Positions 17,044 through 26,200 of a DNA stretch of 64,000 nt are shown piece after piece (positions within the stretch are counted from its first letter, which is position 1; each line of letters opens with the position of its first letter). The stretch lies in contig JADKAF010000001.1 of NCBI GenBank assembly GCA_016719295.1, positions 2,294,001 through 2,358,000 on the forward strand, written 5' to 3'. The stretch is from Planctomycetota bacterium (GTDB taxonomy: Bacteria; Planctomycetota; UBA1135; JADKAF01). A program made the position numbers and the translations under genes. A model generated the notes under the pieces. It was given only the letters and a program-made list of their open reading frames with translations, was not told the DNA's origin and searched no databases.

Positions 17044-18744
17044 TCACTTGTTCATCTTGCGCCAGCGCTTGCTGAGCTCGCCGATGATGTACTCGCCTAG
17101 CGTGGTCTCGAAGACTGCGTAGTCCTCGTCGCTCGTGAGCTTGAGGAGCTCCGCGAGCACGCTGCCGCCGCCCTTGCCCTCGATCTCGGCCTTCATGTAG
17201 GAGCGCATCGCCTCGCGCGCTTCCTCGTCGCCGAGGTTGTTGAAGCAGTAGTCGATGATCACCCAGCCCAGGGCGTAGTTGTTGCTGACGAGCTGCGCGG
17301 ACTTCGCGTCCTTCTCCTTGGCCATCTTCTCCTTCGCTTCCTCGAAGGCCGGGTAGTCGAGCGCGAGCAGCTCCTTGATCGTCATGCGCCCTTCGCCGGC
17401 CTCGGCCCAGCGGCGCACCACACCCATGCGCGAGTCGTTGGGCTGACCGACCAGGTACTTCCACTGCGCGCCGTCGCGCAGGCGCACGACGCCGCCCCAG
17501 TACTCGGCGATCCCCTCCTGAAACCACGGGGTCTTGCCGTCGCGCGAGCCGAAGGCGAGCTTCGGCCCGTAGAAGTCCATGAGCTGGTGCGTGCCCTCGT
17601 GGAAGTAGACCGGCATCGGGTTCGTGCCGTCATCGAAGCGCCAGACGTGCAGCACACCACGGCCCTGCCGCTGCCACGAGGAGGAGTAGAAGCCCGCGAC
17701 CTGATCCGATCCCGGCAGGTACTCGCGCCCGTCCTTCCGCCACTTCTCGTAGCCCTTCGAGCCGATGAACACGTAGACCGGCACGGGCTTCGTGATCGGC
17801 GGCAGCTTGAAGAGCCCTTCGTACTCTTCGCGGAACATCGTGTAGAGCACGAAGAGCGAGTTCTTGCCGACCTCCTTCGCGACGATGTCGGTGGAGGTGA
17901 CGCCGTCGTTCTCGACCGCCAGCACGTAGGGCCGCGGAACGAGCTCCGGATCGTCGTAGTAGTAGTCGAACTTCGTCTTCTCGCTGCCGACCGTGTCGGT
18001 GAGCTCTTCCTCGATGAGCTGCTTCGCGGCCTTCACGAAGGGATCCTTCGCGCGCTCGGCTTCCTTCTCGAGCTGCGCATACTCGGCCGCCGCGACCCAC
18101 TTCCCCGTCGGCTCCCAGAGCTTGTTGCCGAGCAGCTCGTTCGGCTCCTTGGCCTCGGGCTCGAGCTCGAGCCAGCGGCGGTAGAGATCGCGCACGCGCG
18201 TCTCCACCACGTACTCCGCTTGCTCCTTCCCGTAGGCGATCGCGGCCTTCACCGCCGCGACGTCGCCCTTCTGCGCCGCGCGCTCGAGAGCGTCGAAGCG
18301 CTCGCGCTCGAGCTGCCCCGGCGCGGGCTTCGGCGGCGGCTGCTGAACCACCGGCGGCGGGGTCTGCGCGTTGCCCCCGGCCGCGTTGCCCTGCGCCTTG
18401 CCGCCGCCACCGCCCGTGAGGAAGAACAGCAGCGCGCCCACGGCGATCACGCCGACGCCCGCGCCTACGTAGAGCCCGACCGGCGCCTTCTTCGCCTCCG
18501 CTCCACCGCTGCGCCGCGCGCCCGAGCTGCGCTCGCGTCCGCCGGCGCCGGAGCTCGCGCGCCGCGCGCGCGCGGCCGGAGCCGCGGGGGCGGCCTCCTC
18601 TTCCTCCGCTTCCTCCACCGGCGCGGCCGCAGGCACGACGAGCTCGGCGTTACAGCTCTTGCAGGCGAAGCGCCGGCCGGGCTGCAGCTTCGAGACGTCG
18701 TACGACTTGCCGCAACCCTCACACTTGACGACCACTTTCTCCAC
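17044..18744 (-). CDS. zinc-ribbon membrane protein with DUF1570-type protease domain
   Basis: About 566 residues from GTG 18744, chosen because the zinc ribbon starts immediately ('KCEGCGKSYDV...FACKSCNAE', CxxC...CxxC). A long Ala/Pro/Arg-rich low-complexity stretch, one membrane helix ('VGAGVGVIAVGALLFFLTGG') and another Pro-rich linker follow. The extracytoplasmic C-terminal half carries 'FHEGTHQLMD' (HExxH, near residue 382) and 'FQEGIAEYWGG', the arrangement of DUF1570 gluzincin-like proteases. The layout (cytoplasmic zinc ribbon, membrane span, outside peptidase-like domain) is common in Planctomycetota. Protease activity is inferred from the motif; no substrate is known. Confidence 0.75.
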   Translation of the reverse strand: MEKVVVKCEGCGKSYDVSKLQPGRRFACKSCNAELVVPAAAPVEEAEEEEAAPAAPAARARRASSGAGGRERSSGARRSGGAEAKKAPVGLYVGAGVGVIAVGALLFFLTGGGGGKAQGNAAGGNAQTPPPVVQQPPPKPAPGQLERERFDALERAAQKGDVAAVKAAIAYGKEQAEYVVETRVRDLYRRWLELEPEAKEPNELLGNKLWEPTGKWVAAAEYAQLEKEAERAKDPFVKAAKQLIEEELTDTVGSEKTKFDYYYDDPELVPRPYVLAVENDGVTSTDIVAKEVGKNSLFVLYTMFREEYEGLFKLPPITKPVPVYVFIGSKGYEKWRKDGREYLPGSDQVAGFYSSSWQRQGRGVLHVWRFDDGTNPMPVYFHEGTHQLMDFYGPKLAFGSRDGKTPWFQEGIAEYWGGVVRLRDGAQWKYLVGQPNDSRMGVVRRWAEAGEGRMTIKELLALDYPAFEEAKEKMAKEKDAKSAQLVSNNYALGWVIIDYCFNNLGDEEAREAMRSYMKAEIEGKGGGSVLAELLKLTSDEDYAVFETTLGEYIIGELSKRWRKMNK

Positions 18745-18987
18745 GGCGAGATGCTCCGACGGCGCGCTGGGAACGGGAGGAACTTGGAGCGGACATCCTA
18801 TGCCCCGGCAAGAGGCCCTTCCAAGCAGCACCATTCCCCTGCGCCTTCGAGCGTGGCGCGGCGCAGCGGAACCTCCGCGCGCTCCCGACCCTCGAAGCGC
18901 GCCCGCCCCCTGGTGCCGAAGTCTCCTCGGAGCCACCCATGTCCGACGATCGCTCGTCGCTCCGGCACTCTCGCGAGCGTCTTCACG

Positions 18988-19934
18988 ATGCGGACCGATC
19001 CTGCCGCCGGGCAGATCGATGTCCGCCAGCGCCCATCCTCGATCCGCTGCTTCACCCGCCGCGGCATCGCAGGCACCGACGACGGCTGGGCGCAGAACGG
19101 CTACGGATTCGACCGCCGAGGCGGCGGCATCGGCGGAAGCATCTTCGGCTGGTCCACGCAGTTCCAGGATCAGAACTGCGCCACGCAGGATCCGCTTCAA
19201 TGCGCGCTCTTCGGTGGAGGCGCCGTTCGCAGCACCGGCCTGCCGGGGCTGACGCCCGGCACGCCCGATCGCTGGCCAGAGCTCTCCACCCAGCTCGCGG
19301 CGACGGCCCGCTTCGTAGCCCCCGTGGGCGGGCCCTCGGCCTGCGCTCACGCCTGCACCACGACTCTGCCGAGCCCGTTGGACACGACCGCGCGGGGCGA
19401 CCTCTTCCGCTCGGTGCTCCTCGCATCGAACAGCGGGTGGGTCGGCGACGGCGTCTCCTCCCCGATCTCGATCGCCCAACCGGCCGCTGGCGCCATCGAG
19501 CGCGAGTCTTCGCTCCTCTCGGCGGACCCCGCTGCGAACCTGGAGAGGAACGACGAGCTCGGCATCGGCTGGACCGGCTCGGGTCCCGCGGCCCATCCGC
19601 CGGGGAACGCAATCACTCCCGGCTCGAGGCGAGGCGCGATTGGCTGAATCGCCGGCGCTGTCGGCACACCTCGCGCGCAGGTGCGCTCGATACGACCGGT
19701 CGCTACAAGCCCATCGATGGCGCCAACGGCCCGCAGAACTTCGGCATGGCGGGCAGCTTTCCCGACGCGACCAGCATCACGGGACAAGCGGTCGCCACGC
19801 CCCGCCGCGACGAGCGGATCTGGGCCGATCGGCACGCGAACGACGTCGCGCGCGGCACCGGCTTCGGCCAAGTGCAGCTCGCGACGGGCACGGCCTCGCG
19901 GGGCTCACTCGACTCGCCTTCGTTCCGGCGCTGA
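18988..19934 (+). pseudogene. probable frameshifted remnant of an unrecognised gene
   Basis: Codon usage in one frame from ATG 18988 to a TGA at 19645-19647 has the G/C-ending bias of real genes and reads as a plausible 219-residue protein ('GWAQNGYGFDRRGGGIGG', 'FGWSTQFQDQNCATQDP'). After about 19640 the gene-like signal moves to another frame ('GRYKPIDGANGPQNFGM' onwards) and ends at TGA 19932-19934. The two parts look like one coding region broken by an indel. No family is recognised. Alternatively the first frame alone is a short real gene. Confidence 0.4.
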
Positions 19935-21794
19935 GCGCCGGAGCGCCCACGCGAGTCCGAGCGCCGCGGTGACGACGAGCGCCGCGGCGATCCCGCTCAC
20001 GAGCCCGAGCGGGAACCAGGCGAAGCGCGTGGCGAACGCGATCGGCCAGAGGTTCGCGAAGCCGCGCATCTCGAGTCCGCTCGGCAGGAGCGAGAGCTCG
20101 TCGGGCGCGAGCGTCGCGGCCGGAGTCCATCGCGCACGCTCTTCGGCCTCGAGCGCGAGCGGCGCCTCCAGCGGCGAAGCGATCCACGCGTAGTGCAGGC
20201 GCTCGCGCTCGAGCGGCATCGGCTTCACCGCGCGATGCCAAGCGATCTGCGCGAAGAGCCGCGGCGGGAAGAACGCGGGATGGAGCTGCGCGAAGTACTG
20301 CCGCTGCTCGTTGTCGAAGGCGTGCTCGGCTCTACGCCAAGCCTCTGCGCGCAGCACGGGATCGAGCGCGGCGAAGCTCGCCGCATCGACGCCTTGGCCC
20401 GCCGCGTAAAGCTCTACGTAGCTCGCCGGCATCGGCACCTCGCGCTGCGCGACCGCGCTCGCGAGCTCGTGCGCCGTGCGATAGGAGACGAGCCACGCAG
20501 GGAGCTGCACGGCGCAGCCCAATGCGAGCACGCAAGAGATCAGCGCCTTTCGCGCGCCGCCGCGCAGCCACGCTTCGCCCGCGGGTCGCGCGAGCGCCAT
20601 CGCGAGCAGCGGTAGCGCCGGCGTCAGGTAGCGCGGACCGTAGAAGGGTCCGCCGTGCCAACCGGAGGAGAAGATCGGCCACGCGAAGAAGAGGGCCGCC
20701 GCGAAGAGGAGCAGCGTGCGCTCGAGGCGCTGCCCGCGCGGCCTCCACCACAGCGGGAGCAGGAGCAGCGGCGGCGCGAAGAGCAGCGCGCCCTTCCCCG
20801 GCGAGATCCAGAGGAAGAGCTCGTTCAGCGCGAGCAGCAGCGGATCCACGATGAGGAAGTTCTCGTGCTCGATCGCCTCCCCGTGCCCGAACTGACGCAC
20901 GTCGCCGAAGCGGTGCCAGTTCCAGAAGAGCATCGCCGCGGCGATGAGCAAGGCCCCCGCCGCGAAGCAGACGAGCTCGCGCAGCGGGCGCCCGCTCGCG
21001 CGCCGACGGTAGGCCGCGAGCAGCGCCAGCGAGGAGAGCGCGAGCACGGCGAAGGCCTCCGTCGGCCGCGTCCAAACGCAGAGCCCGAGCACGAGCCCGA
21101 GCACGAAGAGCCCCGGCAACGAGAGAGCGCGCGCCGGTCCCTGCGATCCCGATTGCACGTAGCGGAGCAGGCCGTACGCGCCGAGGGCGAGGAGCCCCGC
21201 GGTCTGCAGCGCGTTCAGCGCGGAGCGCGTCGCCGGACCGAACCAGGTGCAGAGCACGAGCGCCAGCGCCGCGGCCAGGGCCGCGCCGCGCGAGGCTCCG
21301 AGCACGCGCGCCGAGAGGAAGACGCACACCGCCGCGAGCGCGCCGAAGCAGGCACTCGAGAGCGTGAAAGCGAGGCGCGGGAAGAGCTCGCGCGGCGCGG
21401 CATCGGTCACCCAGCGCGACGAATCGCTCGCGGCGTACTCGCGCTCGAGCTCGGGCCAGAGGGCCTCGCCGATCTTGCCCGCGAGATAGAACGGGACGCC
21501 GACCAGCGCGCGCCCCGGGCCGTGCCATGAGTAGAACTTGCCGCTGCGGCCGAAGTTCCCCGACGCGCGCCGCGCGAGGATCTCCGCGCCCGCGGGGTTG
21601 TCGTCGTGGATCGCGCCGTCGCGGTGCACGACGACGCCGCGCACGGTCTGGAAGTCCATCTCCGCGTCGAGGCTCTCCACGTGCCCGAAGGAGACGAAGC
21701 CGAGCGCCGCGCAGAGCAGGACGCCGAGCAGCGCCGCGATGCGTCGGTCGAGGCGATCGGGCAGCGCGGCGGAGGGAGGGGGGCTCGCGTTCAC
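19905..21794 (-). CDS. GT-C-like polytopic membrane protein
   Basis: A 629-residue integral membrane protein from GTG 21794, which overlaps the TGA of the sulfatase-like gene (GTGA). About 10-12 hydrophobic helices alternate with short loops in residues 20-450, and the first extracytoplasmic loop after TM1 ('FGHVESLDAEMDFQTVRG') carries acidic residues where GT-C glycosyltransferases (PMT/ArnT type) have their catalytic Asp/Glu. The C-terminal about 150 residues form a soluble extracytoplasmic domain followed by a last helix. Transfer of a sugar from a polyprenyl donor is inference from fold-like topology. It is translationally coupled to a sulfatase-fold lipoprotein and cutA. Confidence 0.65.
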   Translation of the reverse strand: MNASPPPSAALPDRLDRRIAALLGVLLCAALGFVSFGHVESLDAEMDFQTVRGVVVHRDGAIHDDNPAGAEILARRASGNFGRSGKFYSWHGPGRALVGVPFYLAGKIGEALWPELEREYAASDSSRWVTDAAPRELFPRLAFTLSSACFGALAAVCVFLSARVLGASRGAALAAALALVLCTWFGPATRSALNALQTAGLLALGAYGLLRYVQSGSQGPARALSLPGLFVLGLVLGLCVWTRPTEAFAVLALSSLALLAAYRRRASGRPLRELVCFAAGALLIAAAMLFWNWHRFGDVRQFGHGEAIEHENFLIVDPLLLALNELFLWISPGKGALLFAPPLLLLPLWWRPRGQRLERTLLLFAAALFFAWPIFSSGWHGGPFYGPRYLTPALPLLAMALARPAGEAWLRGGARKALISCVLALGCAVQLPAWLVSYRTAHELASAVAQREVPMPASYVELYAAGQGVDAASFAALDPVLRAEAWRRAEHAFDNEQRQYFAQLHPAFFPPRLFAQIAWHRAVKPMPLERERLHYAWIASPLEAPLALEAEERARWTPAATLAPDELSLLPSGLEMRGFANLWPIAFATRFAWFPLGLVSGIAAALVVTAALGLAWALRRSAPERRRVE

Positions 21795-23086
21795 GCGTCC
21801 AGGTGGGCTCGGAGCTCGGCGACCAGAGCCGGGTTCGCGGCAGCGGAAGAGCTGCGTTGCCCCGCGGCATCCCACAGATCGTACAGCTCGACCTCGCGGT
21901 GGAAGGCCGAGAGCTTTTCCTCTGGCGGCACGATCAGGCGGAAGCGGCGGTCGCGGAGCGTGCGGGCACCATCGGCGCTGCGTCCTTCGATGCGGCGCGC
22001 AGGATCGCGGCCGGCCCAGAGATCGCGCCCGCGCAGCCCCTCCGGCGCCGCGAGATCGACGGCGCGGAGCACGGTCGGATAGAGATCGGCGGCTTCGACG
22101 AGGTCGGTGCGCAGCTCGGCAGCCGGCACGCGGGGCCCGCGAAGGAGGAACGGAACGCGCAGCGCCTCCTCGCGCGCCGAGAGGCGCGAGCCGATGTAGG
22201 CCTCGCGATGGCCGAGCTCGCAGCCGCGATCGCCGACCACCGCGAGCACGGCGTCGGGCAGGATCGCGCGTCGCGCGCTGAGGGCCCACAGCACCGCGCG
22301 CATGCAGTCGTGGAGATGCAGCAAGCGCGCGTCGTAGCTCGCGGTGAGCGTGCGCTGCTCGCGCTCGTCGTAAGGCGCGCGCGCGGCGAAGCGCGCTTCC
22401 TGTGCCGCCCAGTCGAGGGCGACCGGCGCGCGCTCGCTCGCGGGCAAGAGCTCGTCGAGATACGGCGCGAGCTCCTTCGTCAGGAGGTCGGTGGCACCGC
22501 CGGGGAGATCGAGGTGCACCCAGAGGAAGAGCCCGCGCGTCCCGACCTGCGCGGCCTCCTCGTCGACGCGCGCGACGACGTCGTGCGGCGAGGTCACGTG
22601 CACGACCGTCTCGAAGCCGTCCAGCAGCGGGCTGCCGCGATCGAACGGCAACCCGGAGGTCACGGCGACGGTCCGCCAGCCGTGCTCGCGCAGGAGTGCC
22701 GCGAGCGAGCGCTCGCAGCTCGCGAGTCGCCCGGCGCGGAAGCAGGCGCCGTGGAGCCAGCCGGCCATCCCGCCCTCGAAGCTGCCTTCGGGCACGTACG
22801 CGCGGAGGAACACCGTGCCCTGCTCGCGCAGGACCTCGAGCGTGTGATCGAGCGCGCCCGCGCGCTGCGGAGCGCCTTCGCGGTGAGCGGTCGTGTTGCG
22901 CGCGTAGCCCTCGAATGCGAGATGATCGGCGCGGAAGCGGCCGAGGCTCACGATCACCACGTGACGCGCGAACTCGCGCGGCAGCTCCGCGGGCTCCTTC
23001 CGCGGCGCGCAGCTCGCCAGCAGCGCCGCGGACAGCGCGACCAGGAGCGCGGCGGCGCGCGCTCTTCGCCGGATCGCGCCGCTCAT
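21791..23086 (-). CDS. sulfatase/alkaline-phosphatase-fold lipoprotein (degenerate)
   Basis: A 431-residue lipoprotein: the lipobox 'ALLASC' follows a short basic N-terminus. The mature part has the sulfatase/alkaline-phosphatase fold, from 'HVVIVSLGRFRADHL' to the C-terminal 'DLYPTVLRAVDLAAPEGL'. The metal and nucleophile residues are not conserved: the usual 'S.DTLRADH' reads 'SLGRFRADH', the CxPSR nucleophile motif is absent, and the 'SDHGE' metal motif reads 'GDRGCELG'. It may be catalytically inactive or use an altered site. ATG 23086 overlaps the stop of cutA, and the gene's own stop overlaps the GT-C-like gene, so all three are translationally coupled. Confidence 0.7.
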   Translation of the reverse strand: MSGAIRRRARAAALLVALSAALLASCAPRKEPAELPREFARHVVIVSLGRFRADHLAFEGYARNTTAHREGAPQRAGALDHTLEVLREQGTVFLRAYVPEGSFEGGMAGWLHGACFRAGRLASCERSLAALLREHGWRTVAVTSGLPFDRGSPLLDGFETVVHVTSPHDVVARVDEEAAQVGTRGLFLWVHLDLPGGATDLLTKELAPYLDELLPASERAPVALDWAAQEARFAARAPYDEREQRTLTASYDARLLHLHDCMRAVLWALSARRAILPDAVLAVVGDRGCELGHREAYIGSRLSAREEALRVPFLLRGPRVPAAELRTDLVEAADLYPTVLRAVDLAAPEGLRGRDLWAGRDPARRIEGRSADGARTLRDRRFRLIVPPEEKLSAFHREVELYDLWDAAGQRSSSAAANPALVAELRAHLDA

Positions 23087-23427
23087 CCGTCGGCGCGCGT
23101 CTCGGCCGCGACCCAGGCCAGATACGCGGGCGATCCCGCGCGCACCGGCACGGCGAGGATCTCGGGGACGGCGTAGGGATGCGCGGCCGCGAGACACGCG
23201 CGAAGCTCCTCGAAGCGCCCCGCGGTGGTCTTCGCGACGAGCAAGCACTCGGCATCGTCGTGCACGCGGCCCTCCCAGCGATAGACCGAGCGCACCCCCT
23301 CGATCCGCTGGACGCACGCGGCGAGGTGCTCCTCGACGAGGCGCCGCGCGAGCGCCGGCGCGGCGTCGAGCGGAGCGGTGCAGAAGACCATCCAGACCTC
23401 GTCCGGGTGCGAGCTCTCGGGCGTCAT
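23083..23427 (-). CDS. cutA: divalent-cation tolerance protein CutA
   Basis: A 114-residue CutA1-family protein, which forms a very stable trimer. Motifs run from 'VWMVFCTAPLDAAPALARRL' and 'HLAACVQRI' through 'VYRWEGRVHDDAECLLVAKT' to the C-terminal 'HPYAVPEILAVPV' and 'YLAWV'. The ATG at 23427 gives the normal family length. Its stop overlaps the start of the sulfatase-like lipoprotein gene (ATGA). The physiological role of CutA remains unclear despite its name. Confidence 0.92.
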   Translation of the reverse strand: MTPESSHPDEVWMVFCTAPLDAAPALARRLVEEHLAACVQRIEGVRSVYRWEGRVHDDAECLLVAKTTAGRFEELRACLAAAHPYAVPEILAVPVRAGSPAYLAWVAAETRADG

Positions 23428-23608
23428 GCGTCCTTCCAGCGGGCAGATCGTCGCAGCCGAGCGGCTGCGACCGGCGGGGATTCTCGCCGCCTTCCGCGCG
23501 ACGTGGAAGCGCGCGCGCGCCGTCTGGAGTCGCCTCGCGCGCCCGAGTATCGTCTCGCGCGGTTCCGCCGGCACCTCTCCCGCTCGCGCCCGACGGTGGC
23601 GCGCCCCC

Positions 23609-24538
23609 ATGGGACTCTTCCACTCTCTCGTCGTCCGCTCGCTCCACTTCATCCCGAAGCCGATCCTGCGCAAGCTCTCGGATCGCTACATCGCGGGCGA
23701 CACGCTCGAGGAAGCCGTGAAGAAGGCGCAGGTGCTGCAAGCCAGGGGCTTCAGCTCCATCCTCGATGTCCTCGGCGAGGACACCGAGACGCAGGAGGAG
23801 GCGCTGCGCGCGGTCGACGACTACAAGCGCGCCGTCGCCGCCGCCGGGCAGCACCGCTTGCAGACCTACGTCTCGATCAAGCCCACGCAGTTCGGCCTCC
23901 GACGCAGCGCGTCCGACGCGGAGAAGAACTACCGCGCGGTGCTCGACGTCGCGCGCGGCGCGAAGATCTTCACGCGCGTCGAGATGGAAGATCACACGAC
24001 GACGGACGGCACGATCGCGCTCTTCGACGCGTTGCGCCGCGACTACGCCGACGTCGGCATCGTGATCCAGGCCTACCTGCGTCGCACGCTGCAGGATCTA
24101 CGCCGCCTCGTCATGCAGCCCGGCAAAGGACGCCTCAATGTGCGCCTCTGCAAGGGCATCTACGTCGAGCCGCACGCGATCGCCTGGAAGGATCCCTTCC
24201 TCATCAACGAGAACTATCGCCGCGGCTTGGAGATCCTCCTCGGCGGCGGCGCGTTCGTCAGCGTCGCGACGCACGACGAGCGGATCGTGTTCGATACCCT
24301 CGAGGTGGTCGATCGCCTCGGGCTCTCGAAGCAGGACTTCGAGTTCGCGATGCTGCTCGGCGTGATGGAGCCGCTGCGAGACATGCTGCTCGCGCAGGGC
24401 TACCCCGTCCGCGTCTACATCCCCTACGGCCCGCAGTGGCGTCCCTACTCGCTGCGGCGCCTCCGTCGCAACCCCGCCCTGCTCGGCGCCGTGATGCGCG
24501 CCTCGCTCGGCCTGAAGCCCAAGGCGAGTCACCGATGA
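23609..24538 (+). CDS. proline dehydrogenase
   Basis: A 309-residue monofunctional proline dehydrogenase (PRODH), a FAD enzyme with a TIM barrel that oxidises proline to pyrroline-5-carboxylate and passes electrons to the quinone pool. The family signatures 'RLCKGIYVEP' and 'VRVYIPYGPQWRPYSLRRL' (substrate and FAD binding, near the C-terminus) are intact, and length matches bacterial monofunctional enzymes. ATG 23609 was chosen because upstream codons read poorly and the family N-terminus ('HFIPKPILRKLSDRYIAG') follows. No P5C dehydrogenase is adjacent. The stop overlaps the next start (ATGA). Confidence 0.92.
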   Translation: MGLFHSLVVRSLHFIPKPILRKLSDRYIAGDTLEEAVKKAQVLQARGFSSILDVLGEDTETQEEALRAVDDYKRAVAAAGQHRLQTYVSIKPTQFGLRRSASDAEKNYRAVLDVARGAKIFTRVEMEDHTTTDGTIALFDALRRDYADVGIVIQAYLRRTLQDLRRLVMQPGKGRLNVRLCKGIYVEPHAIAWKDPFLINENYRRGLEILLGGGAFVSVATHDERIVFDTLEVVDRLGLSKQDFEFAMLLGVMEPLRDMLLAQGYPVRVYIPYGPQWRPYSLRRLRRNPALLGAVMRASLGLKPKASHR

Positions 24539-24930
24539 ACCAGGCCCTCTCGCGGATCGCGCTCTCCTCCCTCGCGGTGCTCCTCTTCGGCTGCAGCGGC
24601 GAGGAGAGCAAGGCGCCGGAAGCACCGAGCGCCAAGGGCGCCATGGAAGCGCGCTCCTCCGAGCCCACGTCCGAGGCCAAGGCGCTGACGAAGGAGATCG
24701 CGACGCCGGAGAAGCATCGTGCGATCTGCGGCCACGTGCTCCCCGAGGTCGGCCATTGCGGGAACTACGTCGAGCTCGAGGGCCAGTGGGTCGAGGTGCT
24801 CTGGCCCGAGCTCGGCGTGATGGAGTGGTGCCGCCAGGGCAAGAAGGGCGCCGAGGTCGAGATCGCGGGCGCGATGATGGACGGCAAGTTCGTCGCCAGC
24901 GCGCTGAAGACGCTGCCGGCGAACCAGTAG
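24535..24930 (+). CDS. small lipoprotein
   Basis: A 131-residue lipoprotein with signal peptide 'NQALSRIALSSLAVLLFGC' (lipobox LFGC). A Ser/Ala/Glu linker is followed by a short domain with 'HRAICGHVLPEVGHCGNYVELEG'; the Cys/His pattern C-x3-L..G-x-C might bind metal. ATG overlaps the stop of proline dehydrogenase, so the two are translationally coupled. I do not recognise a family. Confidence 0.65.
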   Translation: MNQALSRIALSSLAVLLFGCSGEESKAPEAPSAKGAMEARSSEPTSEAKALTKEIATPEKHRAICGHVLPEVGHCGNYVELEGQWVEVLWPELGVMEWCRQGKKGAEVEIAGAMMDGKFVASALKTLPANQ

Positions 24931-24940
24931 CCGGAGCGGA

Positions 24941-26200
24941 TCAGCGCACCGCACGCGGCCCGAAGAGCTCGCCGCGGGCGCGCGACTCGGGCGGCGTCAC
25001 CTCGACGCGGTAGATCATGAGCACGCTCCAGCAAGCCCCGAGCAAGAGGAGCGCCAGCACCGCGAGCCGCGTGCGGCGCGCAGGTCTCGCGCAGAGCAGC
25101 CCGAGCCCCGCCGCCACGAGCGGATAGAAGGTGGAGTACGCCCGCCCGCCATAGGTATCGCCCCACCACCAGCACCACCAGCACGAGCCCCAATACGCCA
25201 GCAAGAGGACGGCGATCCAAGCGCTCCAGAGCTGGCGCACGCGCGGCAGAGCCGCCAGCAGCCCCAGCGCCCAGAGCGGCGCCCAGACGAAGAGACCCGC
25301 GCGCGCCGAGAGGAAGTTCCCGTAGAGCTCCGGGCTCGTGAAGTCGAAGCTCTCGCCGCGATAGGAGTGCAGCAGGAACGACCCGAAGATCGTCCGCCAG
25401 GCCAGCATCTGCGGCAGGAACGCCAGCGCGACGCCGAGGGCGAGGAAGGCCATCGGCTTCAGACCGGCGCTCCTTCGCGGAGCGCAGAGCGGGAGCAGGG
25501 CGAACGCGTAGACCAGGTTGGTGAGCCGCGTCGCGCACGCCAAGCCCAGGAGAGCTCCACTGCCGAGACCGCGCCAGGCCGATATCGGGGTGCCACGCGC
25601 GAGCTCGGCAGCCGCGGCGAGCCAGGCCGAGACCAGCAGCGCGGAATGCACGTGCGCCATGTAGGGGTCGCCGACGCTGTGGAAGAAGAGCGGACCGCCG
25701 AGGAGCGCCCCGATCGCTCCGAGGAGCGCGTGCCCTTCGGAGAGCTGCAGCGCTCGGACGGCGAAACGGCGCGCGCAAGCCACCGCGAGCAGCGCGTAGA
25801 AGAGCACGCCCAGATGCCAGGCGAGATAGGCCGGCGTCTCGTAGCCAGGAGCGACTCCGTCCGCGCGTCCGAGCGCGGAAGCGATGCCGACGCCGAGGGC
25901 GAGGAACGGGAGCTGCAGGAGCGGCGCACCGATCGGGTACTTGCACGCGACGAGCCCCGTCGCGGTCGGCTCGTCCCAACGAGCCTCCGTCGAGGTGTGC
26001 ACGTTCTCGGGCCGCGGCGTCAGCGAGCCCAGCTCGTTCCGCAGGTCGAGGTCGCCATCGACGAGCAGAGAGCGCGCTTGCGCGTAGTAGTACTGATCGT
26101 CGGTGCCGCGCGGAGGTAGCCCGTGGAAGCGCGCCAGCAGAGCCGCTGAGCACGCGAGCCCTGCGATGAGCAGCGGCCAAAGCCATCGTTCCAAGCTCAT
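24941..26200 (-). CDS. GT-C-like polytopic membrane protein
   Basis: A 419-residue membrane protein from ATG 26200, which overlaps the stop of the AMP-ligase gene (ATGA). Around ten hydrophobic helices follow an N-terminal anchor, and the first loop contains 'GTDDQYYYAQARSLL', the DD/Y pattern seen in GT-C (PMT-like) glycosyltransferases at the equivalent place. Tryptophan-rich loops ('SCWWCWWWGDTYGG') near the C-terminus are notable. A glycosyltransferase role is inference. It pairs with an acyl-activating enzyme, which might point to modification of a lipid-linked product. Confidence 0.6.
   Translation of the reverse strand: MSLERWLWPLLIAGLACSAALLARFHGLPPRGTDDQYYYAQARSLLVDGDLDLRNELGSLTPRPENVHTSTEARWDEPTATGLVACKYPIGAPLLQLPFLALGVGIASALGRADGVAPGYETPAYLAWHLGVLFYALLAVACARRFAVRALQLSEGHALLGAIGALLGGPLFFHSVGDPYMAHVHSALLVSAWLAAAAELARGTPISAWRGLGSGALLGLACATRLTNLVYAFALLPLCAPRRSAGLKPMAFLALGVALAFLPQMLAWRTIFGSFLLHSYRGESFDFTSPELYGNFLSARAGLFVWAPLWALGLLAALPRVRQLWSAWIAVLLLAYWGSCWWCWWWGDTYGGRAYSTFYPLVAAGLGLLCARPARRTRLAVLALLLLGACWSVLMIYRVEVTPPESRARGELFGPRAVR

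Noticed and set aside
19905..23255. Reading the GT-C-like gene as a 1116-residue protein
   Set aside because: The N-terminal half is Arg/Pro-rich and overlaps the sulfatase-like gene in another frame; GTG 21794 overlaps the upstream stop and opens a proper membrane protein.
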